Below, one piece after another: positions 9,999-18,543 of a stretch of 53,799 nucleotides of DNA. Every line of letters begins with the position of its first letter. Position 1 is the first letter of the stretch. The position numbers and the translations under genes are program-made. Source of the stretch: a virus. Below the pieces are notes generated by a model. It was not told the DNA's origin. It saw only the letters and a program-made list of their open reading frames with translations, and did not search any database. Where the stretch lies: IMG/VR virus record IMGVR_UViG_3300018049_000024, positions 1 to 53,799 of that record. One strand, 5' to 3'.

Positions 9999-11543
9999 AT
10001 GGCGTATATTATTAATACATATAATACTGCTCAACTTACAGTAGTTGAAGATGGAACGATTGACCAAACTACTGATTTGAAGCTAGTAGGTAAAAATTAT
10101 GCAGGTTACGGTGAGATACAAAATGAGAACTTTGTATTCTTGCTTGAAAACTTTGCTGGAAATAATGAGCCACCTAAAGCCTTACAAGGACAGCTTTGGT
10201 TTGATGCAGCTAATCTAAAGTTGAAATTTTGGGATGGCAGTAAGTGGCGTTTAGCAGGAGGTTCTGAAGTATCTGAAGTTCCCCCAGCTGGTTTGTCAGA
10301 AGGTGATTTTTGGTGGGATGATAAAAATGATCAACTTTACTGCTGGAATGGTGATGAATACATTTTAGTAGGACCACAAGGAGTTGGTGACAGTATTACA
10401 AGATTCCAAAGCCGTTCCATCAGAGATACGGCAGGAGTTTCTCGCCCAGTTATTTGCTCTGTAGTAGATGATGAAGTAATTCATATTATTAGCGGAGTTG
10501 ATTTTACTATTGGGCCTGAAGACGCACCAAAATATCCAGGCTTTGATGTAATTCACTCAGGGCTTACATTAAAAAATACAGTCCACTCAGCAGCAGGACA
10601 AACATCTACGCATCATAGATGGTGGGGTACTGCTACGAACGCAGATAGATTAGGTGGTTATACACCAGATCAGTTTGTGCAAAAGACAGGGGCTACTTTT
10701 CCAAATATGGTAGGCTTTGGCGATGAAGGTGTTGCTATTGGCGATAGTAATGATTTACGATTGAAAATTATTAATGGCGATCAAGCACTTATTGCTAATG
10801 AGCAAGGTACAAATATGTACTTCCAAGTTAGAGATGTAAGTGGTAATTTAAGAATGCCATTTAGATTAATTGATAACGCAATTCTTCCAGGATACGATGT
10901 AATGTTTAGTCCAGGATCATTGAGCGCTTCGTTTGCTTCCGCAGTAGGAAGATCAGTAGATGTTGGAAGTATATCATATCCATTCCAAAATATGTTTGCT
11001 ACATCTTTTAAAGGAAATGCCGACACTGCATCTAAATTAGCGGTTGGCGCAACATATCATGAAGCATCAGCTACAGCACAAGCCAATTCAATCGCAGCAA
11101 GAAATGCGACAGGAGATTTGGTAGCAAATATTTTCCATGGTGTAGCAACCTCAGCTAGGTTTGCTGATTTAGCTGAAAAATATGAAGCTGATCAAGATTA
11201 TTCACCAGGTACTGTATTAGTATATGGTGGATCAAAAGAAGTAACAATGAGTACTCGAAAAAATGACAACAATGTTATTGGAGTTGTATCAACTAACCCG
11301 GCACATTTAATGAATGATGATATTGACGGTGTTGCTGTAGCATTACGCGGAAGAGTCCCTTGTAAAGTTATTGGACCAGTGAAAAAAGGTGATTTTATCA
11401 TTACATCTGATCGTCCAGGCGTTGGTAAAGCATTTAGCTTCCAAGATACTGGATCAGTCAAACCAGATTTTTATGCCATTATTGGTAGAAGTTTAGAGGA
11501 TAACAATTCAGAAGATATACGGTTAGTAGAAATAGTAGTATAA
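9999..11543 (+). CDS. Tail fibre protein, third of three tandem paralogues
   Basis: 514 residues. Residues 1-95 repeat the attachment module ('VVEDGTIDQTTDLKLVGKNY', LLENFAGNNEPPKALQGQLW). The C-terminal about 130 residues start at 'ARFADLAEKYEADQDYSPGT' and run through 'IGVVSTNPAHLMN', 'VALRGRVPCKVIGPVKKGD' and 'DIRLVEIVV'. This arrangement is found at the end of many phage and bacterial fibre-like proteins ('DLAE.Y.....PG..V', 'GVVS..P', 'VAL.GRVP.KV.G....GD'). A 40-nt gap upstream carries 'taaatacaatataatag', which might hold a weak promoter. The stop codon overlaps a TATAAATA motif for the next gene. Confidence 0.82.
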   Translation: MAYIINTYNTAQLTVVEDGTIDQTTDLKLVGKNYAGYGEIQNENFVFLLENFAGNNEPPKALQGQLWFDAANLKLKFWDGSKWRLAGGSEVSEVPPAGLSEGDFWWDDKNDQLYCWNGDEYILVGPQGVGDSITRFQSRSIRDTAGVSRPVICSVVDDEVIHIISGVDFTIGPEDAPKYPGFDVIHSGLTLKNTVHSAAGQTSTHHRWWGTATNADRLGGYTPDQFVQKTGATFPNMVGFGDEGVAIGDSNDLRLKIINGDQALIANEQGTNMYFQVRDVSGNLRMPFRLIDNAILPGYDVMFSPGSLSASFASAVGRSVDVGSISYPFQNMFATSFKGNADTASKLAVGATYHEASATAQANSIAARNATGDLVANIFHGVATSARFADLAEKYEADQDYSPGTVLVYGGSKEVTMSTRKNDNNVIGVVSTNPAHLMNDDIDGVAVALRGRVPCKVIGPVKKGDFIITSDRPGVGKAFSFQDTGSVKPDFYAIIGRSLEDNNSEDIRLVEIVV

Positions 11544-11546
11544 ATA
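11539..11546 (+). promoter_or_regulatory. T4-type late promoter core TATAAATA
   Basis: An exact TATAAATA overlaps the stop codon of the third tail fibre and ends 16 nt before the ATG at 11563. The ribosome site AAAGGA lies at about 11551-11556. It is the best late-promoter match in the window. Spacing resembles that of the GATAAATA before 5169. A transcription start just downstream would leave a very short leader. Confidence 0.42.
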
Positions 11547-11562
11547 AAGTAAAGGATTAAAA

Positions 11563-12540
11563 ATGCCAATTAACTATAAAGCTAGTGGTGCTACCATCTA
11601 TGCCGAAGACTATAACAGGCTTCAAACTAAAGTTGCTGCTATACTTGGACAAGGTGGAGGTATTCACGGAGCAGATTATGGTTACGGACAAACTATAAAA
11701 AGTTCGCAAGTGTCAGCAGTTAATGATTTAGTAACTGTAGAGCAAATGAACAATTTGCGACAAGATATAATGACTTGTTGGTTCCATCAGTCATCCGACG
11801 CATTCCCATTGTTATCAGTAGCTACAACAGATACCATTACTGCTGGAGCAGGAACTACATCAGCTATAATAGCAGAAGCAGTCAATAAAACTTATAATGA
11901 TTATACTTGGGTAGTAAATAAAATTGATATTGATCGATTATCAGCTACTCCTGGTGCTATGAATTTAGTGAATGATAAAGCATCAATGTCATTTAGTAAT
12001 TGGAACTCATACAGAGTGCATGAAGTAGTTGTAACTTTTGTAGACTCTAATCATAAAAGATATTTTTTCAATAGTGGCGGAGAAATTAGACTTCAGTCAC
12101 AACATATTGGATCTTTTTCATCAACGACTAAATCATATGTATGGCAGGAACTATTGTCATCGGCTGGAGTAACTAAGTTCGGTTATGATAATTATATTTC
12201 AGCAACATCAGCACCAAGTGTATTATTGCTAAAAAACCCAAATGCCTCGGCTGTATATGCTGAAAATTATTATAAGATATATTCTAGTTCGCCTTCAGCA
12301 AGCACACTATTATTTAAAATTGTGTTCAATGATGTTGATACTGGTGATAGGCCGGTTAATTCTCCTCCAGGACCATATGGCGCTTTAGTAGATGAGAATG
12401 TTACTGGAACAACTAAGAGCACACTATCAATATATTATCCGTCCATGACTTATGTCGATCCAAGAGCAACAGCAAATAGTTATACTGGTGTAACACTTAC
12501 AGTACCAAATACAACATCTAGACAAGGAACATCCATCTAA
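11563..12540 (+). CDS. Putative virion/fibre-tip protein, paralogue of next gene
   Basis: 325 residues, rich in Ser, Thr, Tyr, Asn and Gly. No catalytic motif was recognised. It shares a clear layout with the following gene: 'GYGQ....S.VS', then a 'VEQMNNLRQDIMTCWFHQ' segment (LR.DI..CW.HQ in both), 'NH.R.FFN.GG.IR', and 'YYP' near the end. The pair follows the three tail fibres and precedes the enzyme block, so an adhesin or fibre-associated role is likely by position. Because of this position and composition it is also a candidate substrate for the modification enzymes downstream, which is inference only. Confidence 0.6.
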   Translation: MPINYKASGATIYAEDYNRLQTKVAAILGQGGGIHGADYGYGQTIKSSQVSAVNDLVTVEQMNNLRQDIMTCWFHQSSDAFPLLSVATTDTITAGAGTTSAIIAEAVNKTYNDYTWVVNKIDIDRLSATPGAMNLVNDKASMSFSNWNSYRVHEVVVTFVDSNHKRYFFNSGGEIRLQSQHIGSFSSTTKSYVWQELLSSAGVTKFGYDNYISATSAPSVLLLKNPNASAVYAENYYKIYSSSPSASTLLFKIVFNDVDTGDRPVNSPPGPYGALVDENVTGTTKSTLSIYYPSMTYVDPRATANSYTGVTLTVPNTTSRQGTSI

Positions 12541-12549
12541 GAGATTATT

Positions 12550-13446
12550 ATGCCAATATCAAGTAGAAATACAAGCCAGACTTTGTCAGCAACACATTAC
12601 AATGAATTGAGGAATAAGATTGTAACAATTTTAGGAACTGGTTCAGGTAGCTATGGTTATGGACAAGGGACTACTAGCTCTACAGTTGCTGCAGGAGCAG
12701 GCGGTGGGCATGTATCAGCATCGCAAATGTCGCAACTAAGATCAGACATTTATAAATGTTGGTTACATCAAACAGGATCAACTTTTAGCTTACAAGTACC
12801 AACAGGAGGTACTGATGTATATAGAGCAGGAGGCTCAGGAGATTCGGATTACCAAAAGACACATAATGCTTATATAGCAGCAATTAATTCTTGTGAGACT
12901 AATAGGTTAAATGCCAACCCAACGCAAATGACGCTAGTTACTGGTTTAGCAGGTAAATCAATTGGAGCTAATTGGAACACTTCTAGGGTTATAACACATA
13001 CAGTAACTTTTTCAAACTCAAATCATAGGCGATGGTTTTTCAATGCAGGTGGATATATAAGATTTTCCATAGGAATGTCATATTCAGGATCTCAAACAAA
13101 GACACTTGATTGGGTGAATATATGTTCAAGATTTAATGGTTATACTTATGCCTATTCCCAATGGAATAATGGCTCAGGCACAGGAACACTTTCTACTTAT
13201 ACTGGCGGTAGTGCTAGCTCAGTATATAATGATAATTATGCAAATATGGCAGTGTCATTCCCAAATGCAAATAGCATAACCTTTACACAAAATTATGTTG
13301 ATGCTGATGTTGGAAGAAAATCTGGAAATCCATATTGGGTTGCAGCATATGATGAGCAAGTGTTAGGTACTATAAACTCATCAGTGTCTGTTTATTATCC
13401 AACAGGGTCCTCATCAGTTTCATTAGCTCGCCCTTCAGTAGGATAA
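12550..13446 (+). CDS. Putative virion/fibre-tip protein, tandem duplicate
   Basis: 298 residues, paralogous to the gene 9 nt upstream. Shared elements are 'HYNELRNKIVTILG', 'YGYGQGTTSS', 'MSQLRSDIYKCWLHQ', 'NHRRWFFNAGGYIRFS' and 'VSVYYPTG'. Gly, Ser, Tyr and Asn are abundant; no enzyme signature, signal peptide or membrane segment is visible. It closes the late structural block, followed by a 55-nt gap. Function is unknown; a trimeric tip or decoration protein is a reasonable guess from context. Confidence 0.58.
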   Translation: MPISSRNTSQTLSATHYNELRNKIVTILGTGSGSYGYGQGTTSSTVAAGAGGGHVSASQMSQLRSDIYKCWLHQTGSTFSLQVPTGGTDVYRAGGSGDSDYQKTHNAYIAAINSCETNRLNANPTQMTLVTGLAGKSIGANWNTSRVITHTVTFSNSNHRRWFFNAGGYIRFSIGMSYSGSQTKTLDWVNICSRFNGYTYAYSQWNNGSGTGTLSTYTGGSASSVYNDNYANMAVSFPNANSITFTQNYVDADVGRKSGNPYWVAAYDEQVLGTINSSVSVYYPTGSSSVSLARPSVG

Positions 13447-13501
13447 CCACTTTTTATACTACCGTTTGTTGAATAAACTATATACATAAAAGGAGTTATG
13501 T

Positions 13502-13849
13502 ATGGACGAACGGCTAGAAAAAGCATTAGAGTTTTCCAATTTTATGGTTACTCTAAACAACCAAAAAAGAATTTTCCAAGAAACATACTATCAAGATATA
13601 CTCCATTATCATAAAGGCGCTCAGTTTTCTGTAAATCAACAGTTAATTTGTTTTGTCAAGATTATGCTAATGGAGGAGCAAGAGTCTGTAGTTTTAATTG
13701 ACGATAATGATCGGCCCGTTGAGATTGAAGATTTGCAAGCGTTCTATGATACAATTTTAAGTGTATATGTTGAAGCTAGTAATTCATATATGAGCAAATA
13801 TAATCATCTAATCAAAAATAGATCAATAGAAAAAATGGTAGAACTATGA
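13502..13849 (+). CDS. Unknown small protein opening the accessory operon
   Basis: 115 residues, mostly predicted helical and acidic ('MLMEEQESVVLIDDNDRPVE' in the middle). I do not recognise the family. The start at 13502 is supported by AAAAGGAG ending six bases before it; an overlapping ATG at 13498 is in another frame. The gene follows a 55-nt gap after the fibre-tip pair and overlaps the next gene by four bases (ATGA), making it the first gene of the long coupled operon. No catalytic residues can be argued for. Confidence 0.6.
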   Translation: MDERLEKALEFSNFMVTLNNQKRIFQETYYQDILHYHKGAQFSVNQQLICFVKIMLMEEQESVVLIDDNDRPVEIEDLQAFYDTILSVYVEASNSYMSKYNHLIKNRSIEKMVEL

Positions 13850-14751
13850 AAAGTCGTGGGGCTCTTGTTGTAGCAAGAAATAACCCAAATATTGATTATT
13901 TAAAACAAGCAGCATTTCTAGCTCAAAGATTAGATCATTATTTAAATATTCCTACATCAGTTATTACTGATAGCCCAGAATGGGTAGTGGTAAATGGTTA
14001 TGCAGATATATTTGATAGAATTATACCAATCGTATGGGAAGATAAAGAATCATTACCAGGTAAAAATGTTATGGCTAGAACAAGCCCTCATTATACTTGG
14101 GAAAATGTTAGGCGATATTATGATGGTGTTTTGTCACATAAAGCATTGCCATTTAAAAATGAAGCTAGAACTTCGGCATATGACGCTACACCATATGATG
14201 AAACAATTCTAATAGACAGTGATATGTTTATTATGAATGATGATTATAAACATTGCTTTGAACAAGATCATAACTTTCTCATCTATGATAAAAGTTATGA
14301 CTTAGCAGGGTTTAGAAACCCAATGGAATTTAAATATATTAGTCAGCCTAGTATTAAGTTTTATTGGGCAACAGTTGTGTTTTTTAGAAAGTCTAAAGAA
14401 AATGAGATCTTCTTTGAGTTGTTAAAGCACATACAAGATAACTGGTATCATTATAGAGCTATTTTCCAAATACCAACAGCTTTATATCGTAATGATTTTG
14501 CATTTAGTATAGCAATTCATATTATGAACGGGTATGAAGAAGGAACATTTTCAATGCCAATGCCAGGCAAGTTATTTTTTACAGCAGATAAAGATATTCT
14601 ATGGGATGCTGACAGGGATCGTATAAATTTTTTATTGGAAAAAGAAGATTATCCAGGAGAATATACAATATGCCAATGGCGTAATGAAAATATTCATGTT
14701 ATGAATAAATTTAGTTTAGAACGATATATTGATAAGGTGTTGCATGTCTAA
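13846..14751 (+). CDS. Glycosyltransferase-like protein (GT-A type)
   Basis: 301 residues. 'ATPYDETILIDSDMFIMNDD' at about 114-133 contains a DxD-type motif (D124-S-D126), the metal/nucleotide-sugar site of GT-A enzymes such as family GT8. The next gene has the same segment (ASPYDETIVLDADTVV), so the two are paralogues. The N-terminus ('GALVVARNNPNIDYLKQAAF') fits a Rossmann-like donor-binding start. Donor and acceptor cannot be deduced. It overlaps genes on both sides and belongs to the modification operon after the tail-fibre genes, so a virion or surface glycan role is possible. Confidence 0.7.
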   Translation: MKSRGALVVARNNPNIDYLKQAAFLAQRLDHYLNIPTSVITDSPEWVVVNGYADIFDRIIPIVWEDKESLPGKNVMARTSPHYTWENVRRYYDGVLSHKALPFKNEARTSAYDATPYDETILIDSDMFIMNDDYKHCFEQDHNFLIYDKSYDLAGFRNPMEFKYISQPSIKFYWATVVFFRKSKENEIFFELLKHIQDNWYHYRAIFQIPTALYRNDFAFSIAIHIMNGYEEGTFSMPMPGKLFFTADKDILWDADRDRINFLLEKEDYPGEYTICQWRNENIHVMNKFSLERYIDKVLHV

Positions 14752-15610
14752 AGGTTTTGTAATATATGCCAGTGGAAAAGAATATGTAAAGCAGGCTTAT
14801 ATTTGTGCTATTAGTATAAAAGAAAAAGGAAACTCATATCCAGTAACAATTGTTACTTGTGATAAGATAGATGACGAGCAGAAAAAGGTATTTGATAGCG
14901 TAGTACCAATACCTTGGCACGAGCATGACAATACTCGATATCAAGTTTTGAATCGATGGAAGACTTACCACGCCTCACCTTATGATGAGACAATTGTATT
15001 AGATGCTGATACTGTAGTAACACAAAATATTGATGATTGGTGGAAGTTTTTTAGTAAGTATGAGTTATTTTTTCCATCTAGAGTTTATACATATCGAGGC
15101 GAGTTAGTTACAGGACATTATTATCGTAAAGCATTTGTAGAAAATAATTTGCCAAGTATATATACAGGAATACATTATTTTAGAAAAGATGATTTGGCGC
15201 ATGAATTTTTTAAATGGTTAGAACTTATATCTAATAATTGGGAATTGTTTTATGGGCAATACTGTAAAGATTATTATCCACCAGCACCAAGTATGGATGT
15301 ATCTACAGCAATTGCAATTAAAATTTTAGAGTTAGATCAAACAGTAACTAATAATAAAACTAATCTTATAAATTTTGTTCATATGAAAGAACGAATACAA
15401 GGTTGGGCAAATATTCGATCTACTTGGTTGAAGCACGTTGGGGTTTATTTAACAGAAGATTTAGATTTAGTGATCGGTAATCATTTTCAAAGAGGTGTTT
15501 TTCATTATGTTGATTCTGATTTTTTATCTAAAGAAATAGTTGATATATATGAAAGGAAATATTTTCCTAACAAAGTTTATGAAGAAATAGTACAAGGTAT
15601 TGTATCATGA
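14744..15610 (+). CDS. Glycosyltransferase-like protein (GT-A type), paralogue
   Basis: 288 residues from the ATG at 14744, which overlaps the preceding stop by eight bases; a TTG farther upstream is less likely because an AAGG lies just before this ATG. Residues 1-40 ('GFVIYASGKEYVKQAYICAI') are a typical GT-A entry, and D87-A-D89 in 'SPYDETIVLDADTVV' is the DxD motif. The motif segment is shared with the preceding gene. Substrates are unknown. Overlap with the next gene (ATGA at 15607) suggests coupled translation. Confidence 0.72.
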   Translation: MSKGFVIYASGKEYVKQAYICAISIKEKGNSYPVTIVTCDKIDDEQKKVFDSVVPIPWHEHDNTRYQVLNRWKTYHASPYDETIVLDADTVVTQNIDDWWKFFSKYELFFPSRVYTYRGELVTGHYYRKAFVENNLPSIYTGIHYFRKDDLAHEFFKWLELISNNWELFYGQYCKDYYPPAPSMDVSTAIAIKILELDQTVTNNKTNLINFVHMKERIQGWANIRSTWLKHVGVYLTEDLDLVIGNHFQRGVFHYVDSDFLSKEIVDIYERKYFPNKVYEEIVQGIVS

Positions 15611-16209
15611 GTTATGTTTGTTTTAATGTTCGAGAAGGAAATATATTAGCAATAACAAATAATAAACCAGATGATTTAGATTTTGACTGTGAATGGAAAT
15701 CTATAATAGTTGATGTTGCTGAGGTTGAAGATATTCTATTAGGAAATGAAGACTACGCAAATTTTATAGTAATATATGATCGAACGTATCTTGGTTATAA
15801 ATTAAAGCGTAAAGAAATTATACCAGTTGATGAATTAAATATACAAGAAATTGTTTATAAAATTCCACAAGTTCATAAGGACTTAGATGCTGATATTAAG
15901 ATAATACAAGATATTGATACAACTTGTTGGAAAGTTTATGTTGGTAAAGATGCCGCTGGAAAACTTAGAGCAGAGTTTGCTAGTTTAAAGTTAGTTTTAC
16001 ATTTTTCAGTAACTCAATATAACAATCCTAATATATTATATCGTATATTAAAAGTAGATTTAGAGAAATTAGTAAATGAGCATCATTGTGTCCTTCATTT
16101 TGAAGAAGACTGGGAATATGATCCATATTTTCCAGTGAGTATTTTTACAGTAAGACGATTTGACAATTACACATATCAAAGAGTAGTGGATTATGGAGAA
16201 AGTATTTAA
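15607..16209 (+). CDS. Unknown protein with MSYV N-terminal domain
   Basis: 200 residues. About residues 1-65 ('MSYVCFNVREGNILAITNNK', later 'VEDILLGNEDYANFIVIYD') resemble residues 1-60 of the radical SAM protein starting at 19888 ('MSYVYYNNDGSIIAASNDLL', 'IEKLLVGEHLPSEYNVYKN'). The rest (about 70-200) has 'LHFSVTQYNNPNILYRILKV' and 'VSIFTVRRFDNYTYQRVVDY', mixed alpha/beta with no recognised catalytic motif. The shared domain suggests a recognition or docking role within the rSAM system, but this is inference. It overlaps both neighbours. Confidence 0.6.
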   Translation: MSYVCFNVREGNILAITNNKPDDLDFDCEWKSIIVDVAEVEDILLGNEDYANFIVIYDRTYLGYKLKRKEIIPVDELNIQEIVYKIPQVHKDLDADIKIIQDIDTTCWKVYVGKDAAGKLRAEFASLKLVLHFSVTQYNNPNILYRILKVDLEKLVNEHHCVLHFEEDWEYDPYFPVSIFTVRRFDNYTYQRVVDYGESI

Positions 16210-17122
16210 GGTATTGGATTACGATATAATTTATTTAAGTTATGATGAACCAAATGCTGAACAGAATTATGCTGATTTATGTAAGAAAATACCATGGGCA
16301 AAAAGAGTTCATGGCGTAGAAGGCTCGGATGCGGCACACAAAGCCTGCGCAAATTTATCTGAGACTGATAGATTTGTTACTATAGACGGCGATAATAGAA
16401 TTAGAGAAGATTTTCTTACGCAAGAGATTAATTTTGGCGATCATTATGAGCTAGAAGATAAAGTTATTAGTTGGTGTGGGTATAATGTTATCAACGGACT
16501 TATGTATGGTAACGGCGGAGTAAAATGTTGGCCCAAAGATTTTGTGCTAAATATGCGAACACACGAAAACGCAGATCCAAATAATCCACACGCTCAAGTA
16601 GATTTTTGCTGGGATGTAGAATACATTCAAATGAATTCTTGTTTCTCTGATATTTACAATAACGCAACACCACAGCAAGCATGGCGAGCAGGATTTAGAG
16701 AAGGCGTAAAGATGGCACTAGATCAAGGAGTAAAGCCATCTTTGGAAGACTTCAAAAATAACCACTGGAAAAACCTCCACAGGCTGTTTATTTGGCTTAT
16801 GGTGGGTAACGATGTTGAGAATGGAATGTGGGCGATCTTGGGCGCTAGACAGGGCCTATACAAGACGATGTGCACCGACTGGGATTATGTTCAAGTAAGA
16901 GACTTTACTTACCTAAATAAATTATGGAATGAAGAAGTTAGTAAGCTAACCGAAACAGATGCTGAAGGAGAGATTATTTGGTTTGGCAGATTATTAGAAG
17001 AAGAATTAGATTTACCAATTGATAGAAAACCCTTAACAGAAAAGCAAAGTATATTTTTCAAAACAGTATATCAAAACCCATCTAGGATTTCAAGAGCAGT
17101 AATTGATCCGGAGATAGGATGA
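16193..17122 (+). CDS. Glycosyltransferase-like protein (DGD type)
   Basis: 309 residues. 'YDIIYLSYDEPNAEQNYADL' followed by 'RVHGVEG...AH', 'FVTIDGDNRI' (D65-G-D67, DxD-like) and 'YGNGGVKCWPKDF' is matched closely in the C-terminal domain of the 549-residue protein starting at 25248 ('MSYDEEYADENYENLLKKAP', 'RVHGVKG...AH', 'IVDADAI', 'YGYGGVKLFPREL'). Both therefore share a GT-A-like fold. Later 'AFREG.K' and 'LHRLFIWLMVGNDVENG.WAI' are also matched. Nucleotides 16640-16880 include clearly more GC-rich stretches than the flanks. Substrate unknown. Confidence 0.65.
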   Translation: MEKVFKVLDYDIIYLSYDEPNAEQNYADLCKKIPWAKRVHGVEGSDAAHKACANLSETDRFVTIDGDNRIREDFLTQEINFGDHYELEDKVISWCGYNVINGLMYGNGGVKCWPKDFVLNMRTHENADPNNPHAQVDFCWDVEYIQMNSCFSDIYNNATPQQAWRAGFREGVKMALDQGVKPSLEDFKNNHWKNLHRLFIWLMVGNDVENGMWAILGARQGLYKTMCTDWDYVQVRDFTYLNKLWNEEVSKLTETDAEGEIIWFGRLLEEELDLPIDRKPLTEKQSIFFKTVYQNPSRISRAVIDPEIG

Positions 17123-18543
17123 GAGAAAATCAGCGAGGAGATCAAGTCTCGCTAGTTGAAGGACGATATGTTTCAAAATATTTTAAAGATAGTAAAGAGA
17201 CACTAACGGATCTCAATGCCGTTAGTCCGTCATTCTGCCTAGCAAAATGGTTCAATGTATCAATTCATATCCCAACAGGGCAGACTCACAGTTGTTATCA
17301 TCCCCAGTCTCACGCTATACCATTAGACGAGTTAGCGGCTAATCCAGATGCTATACACAACACTAGCCATAAAATACAGCAGCGGCATAAGATGTTGGAA
17401 GGAGAGCGTCCAAAAGAGTGTAGTTACTGCTGGGATATTGAAGATCAAGGCAATATAAGTGACAGAGCTTACCGCAGCAATGATGTTCAAGAGGAAGGAC
17501 TAATACAAAAAGCATTAGACAACATTCAGCACCCAACTCCACGCTATATGGAGGTAAATTTTAATCAGGCTTGTAACTTTAAGTGTGCATATTGCTCACC
17601 GCATTTATCTACTGAATGGCTAAAGGAGGTACAAGAGTATGGCGGTTACAAATTATCATCAGGAACGCATAATGATAAAGGTTGGGTAGATAGATTAGGG
17701 ATTGACAATAGCCCAGACAATCCATACGTTCAATCGTTTTGGGAATGGTGGCCCACTGTATATAAGGATCTAAAAACATTTAGAATGACAGGCGGTGAGC
17801 CACTAATGGATAAGAATACTTTCAGAGTATTTGATTATGTAAAACAAAATCCAAATCCAGAACTTAATTTGTGTATTACAAGTAATTGTTGCCCACCAGG
17901 CAATCAATGGAATAAGTTTATGGTTGCTATAAAAGAGATAGCAAATGAAGAAACGCTCAATCACTTTCAACTATATTGTAGCTTAGATACTTGGGGAGAG
18001 CAAGCAGAATATATCCGTAACGGTTTAGATTATGAGATATTAAGAAAAAATATTGTACAATTTTTAACAGAGTGCAAAAATCATAGCTTAGGATTTATAA
18101 TTACATCAAATTTGCTCAGTCTTCCTAATTGGTGTAAGTTTATAGAGACTATTCATGAGCTACGATGTAAAGTAAATAAAGAGAGACAACTAATATGGTT
18201 TGATACTCCAATGCTACATCATCCTAATTGGCTAAGTATGAGATTAGCAACTCCAGAGATGTTGAATAATTTACAACTTAGTATAGATTTTATGGAAAAT
18301 AATAAAGAGACTTCCAATAATAGATTTAAAGGTTTTAAGGATTTTGAGATTGATAGAGTAAGACGATTATATGATTGGGCTAAACATCCTTTTAGTGCTG
18401 AAGAAGATGAGAAACATAAGATAGACTTTTATTTATTTTTTACTGAACATGATAAAAGGCGCAATACAAATTTTACAAAAACATTTCCAACTATGATAAA
18501 ATTTATGAACCAGTGTAAGGAGTATTATGAGCAAAGGAGATGA
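17119..18543 (+). CDS. Radical SAM protein, N-terminal twitch type (A1)
   Basis: 474 residues. The [4Fe-4S]/SAM motif CxxxCxxC is C152-C156-C159 (ACNFKCAYC), and TGGEP at about 224-228 is the SAM-binding GGE motif. An upstream cysteine set, C40, C59, C101 and C104 ('ECSYCWDIE'), with 'GQTHSCYHP', fits an auxiliary-cluster twitch domain at the N-terminus, as in the family known as twitch-domain radical SAM proteins. It forms a tandem paralogue pair with the next gene: both have 'SCYHP..H.IPL', 'YC..HLST/QAST.W..E', 'DNPY...FW.WWP' and 'DTWG.QAEY.R.G'. Substrate unknown. Confidence 0.88.
   Translation: MRENQRGDQVSLVEGRYVSKYFKDSKETLTDLNAVSPSFCLAKWFNVSIHIPTGQTHSCYHPQSHAIPLDELAANPDAIHNTSHKIQQRHKMLEGERPKECSYCWDIEDQGNISDRAYRSNDVQEEGLIQKALDNIQHPTPRYMEVNFNQACNFKCAYCSPHLSTEWLKEVQEYGGYKLSSGTHNDKGWVDRLGIDNSPDNPYVQSFWEWWPTVYKDLKTFRMTGGEPLMDKNTFRVFDYVKQNPNPELNLCITSNCCPPGNQWNKFMVAIKEIANEETLNHFQLYCSLDTWGEQAEYIRNGLDYEILRKNIVQFLTECKNHSLGFIITSNLLSLPNWCKFIETIHELRCKVNKERQLIWFDTPMLHHPNWLSMRLATPEMLNNLQLSIDFMENNKETSNNRFKGFKDFEIDRVRRLYDWAKHPFSAEEDEKHKIDFYLFFTEHDKRRNTNFTKTFPTMIKFMNQCKEYYEQRR

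Noticed and set aside
13994-14212. Overlapping plus-strand frame inside the first glycosyltransferase-like gene
   Set aside because: It is wholly inside a better gene in another frame and shows no motif or ribosome site.
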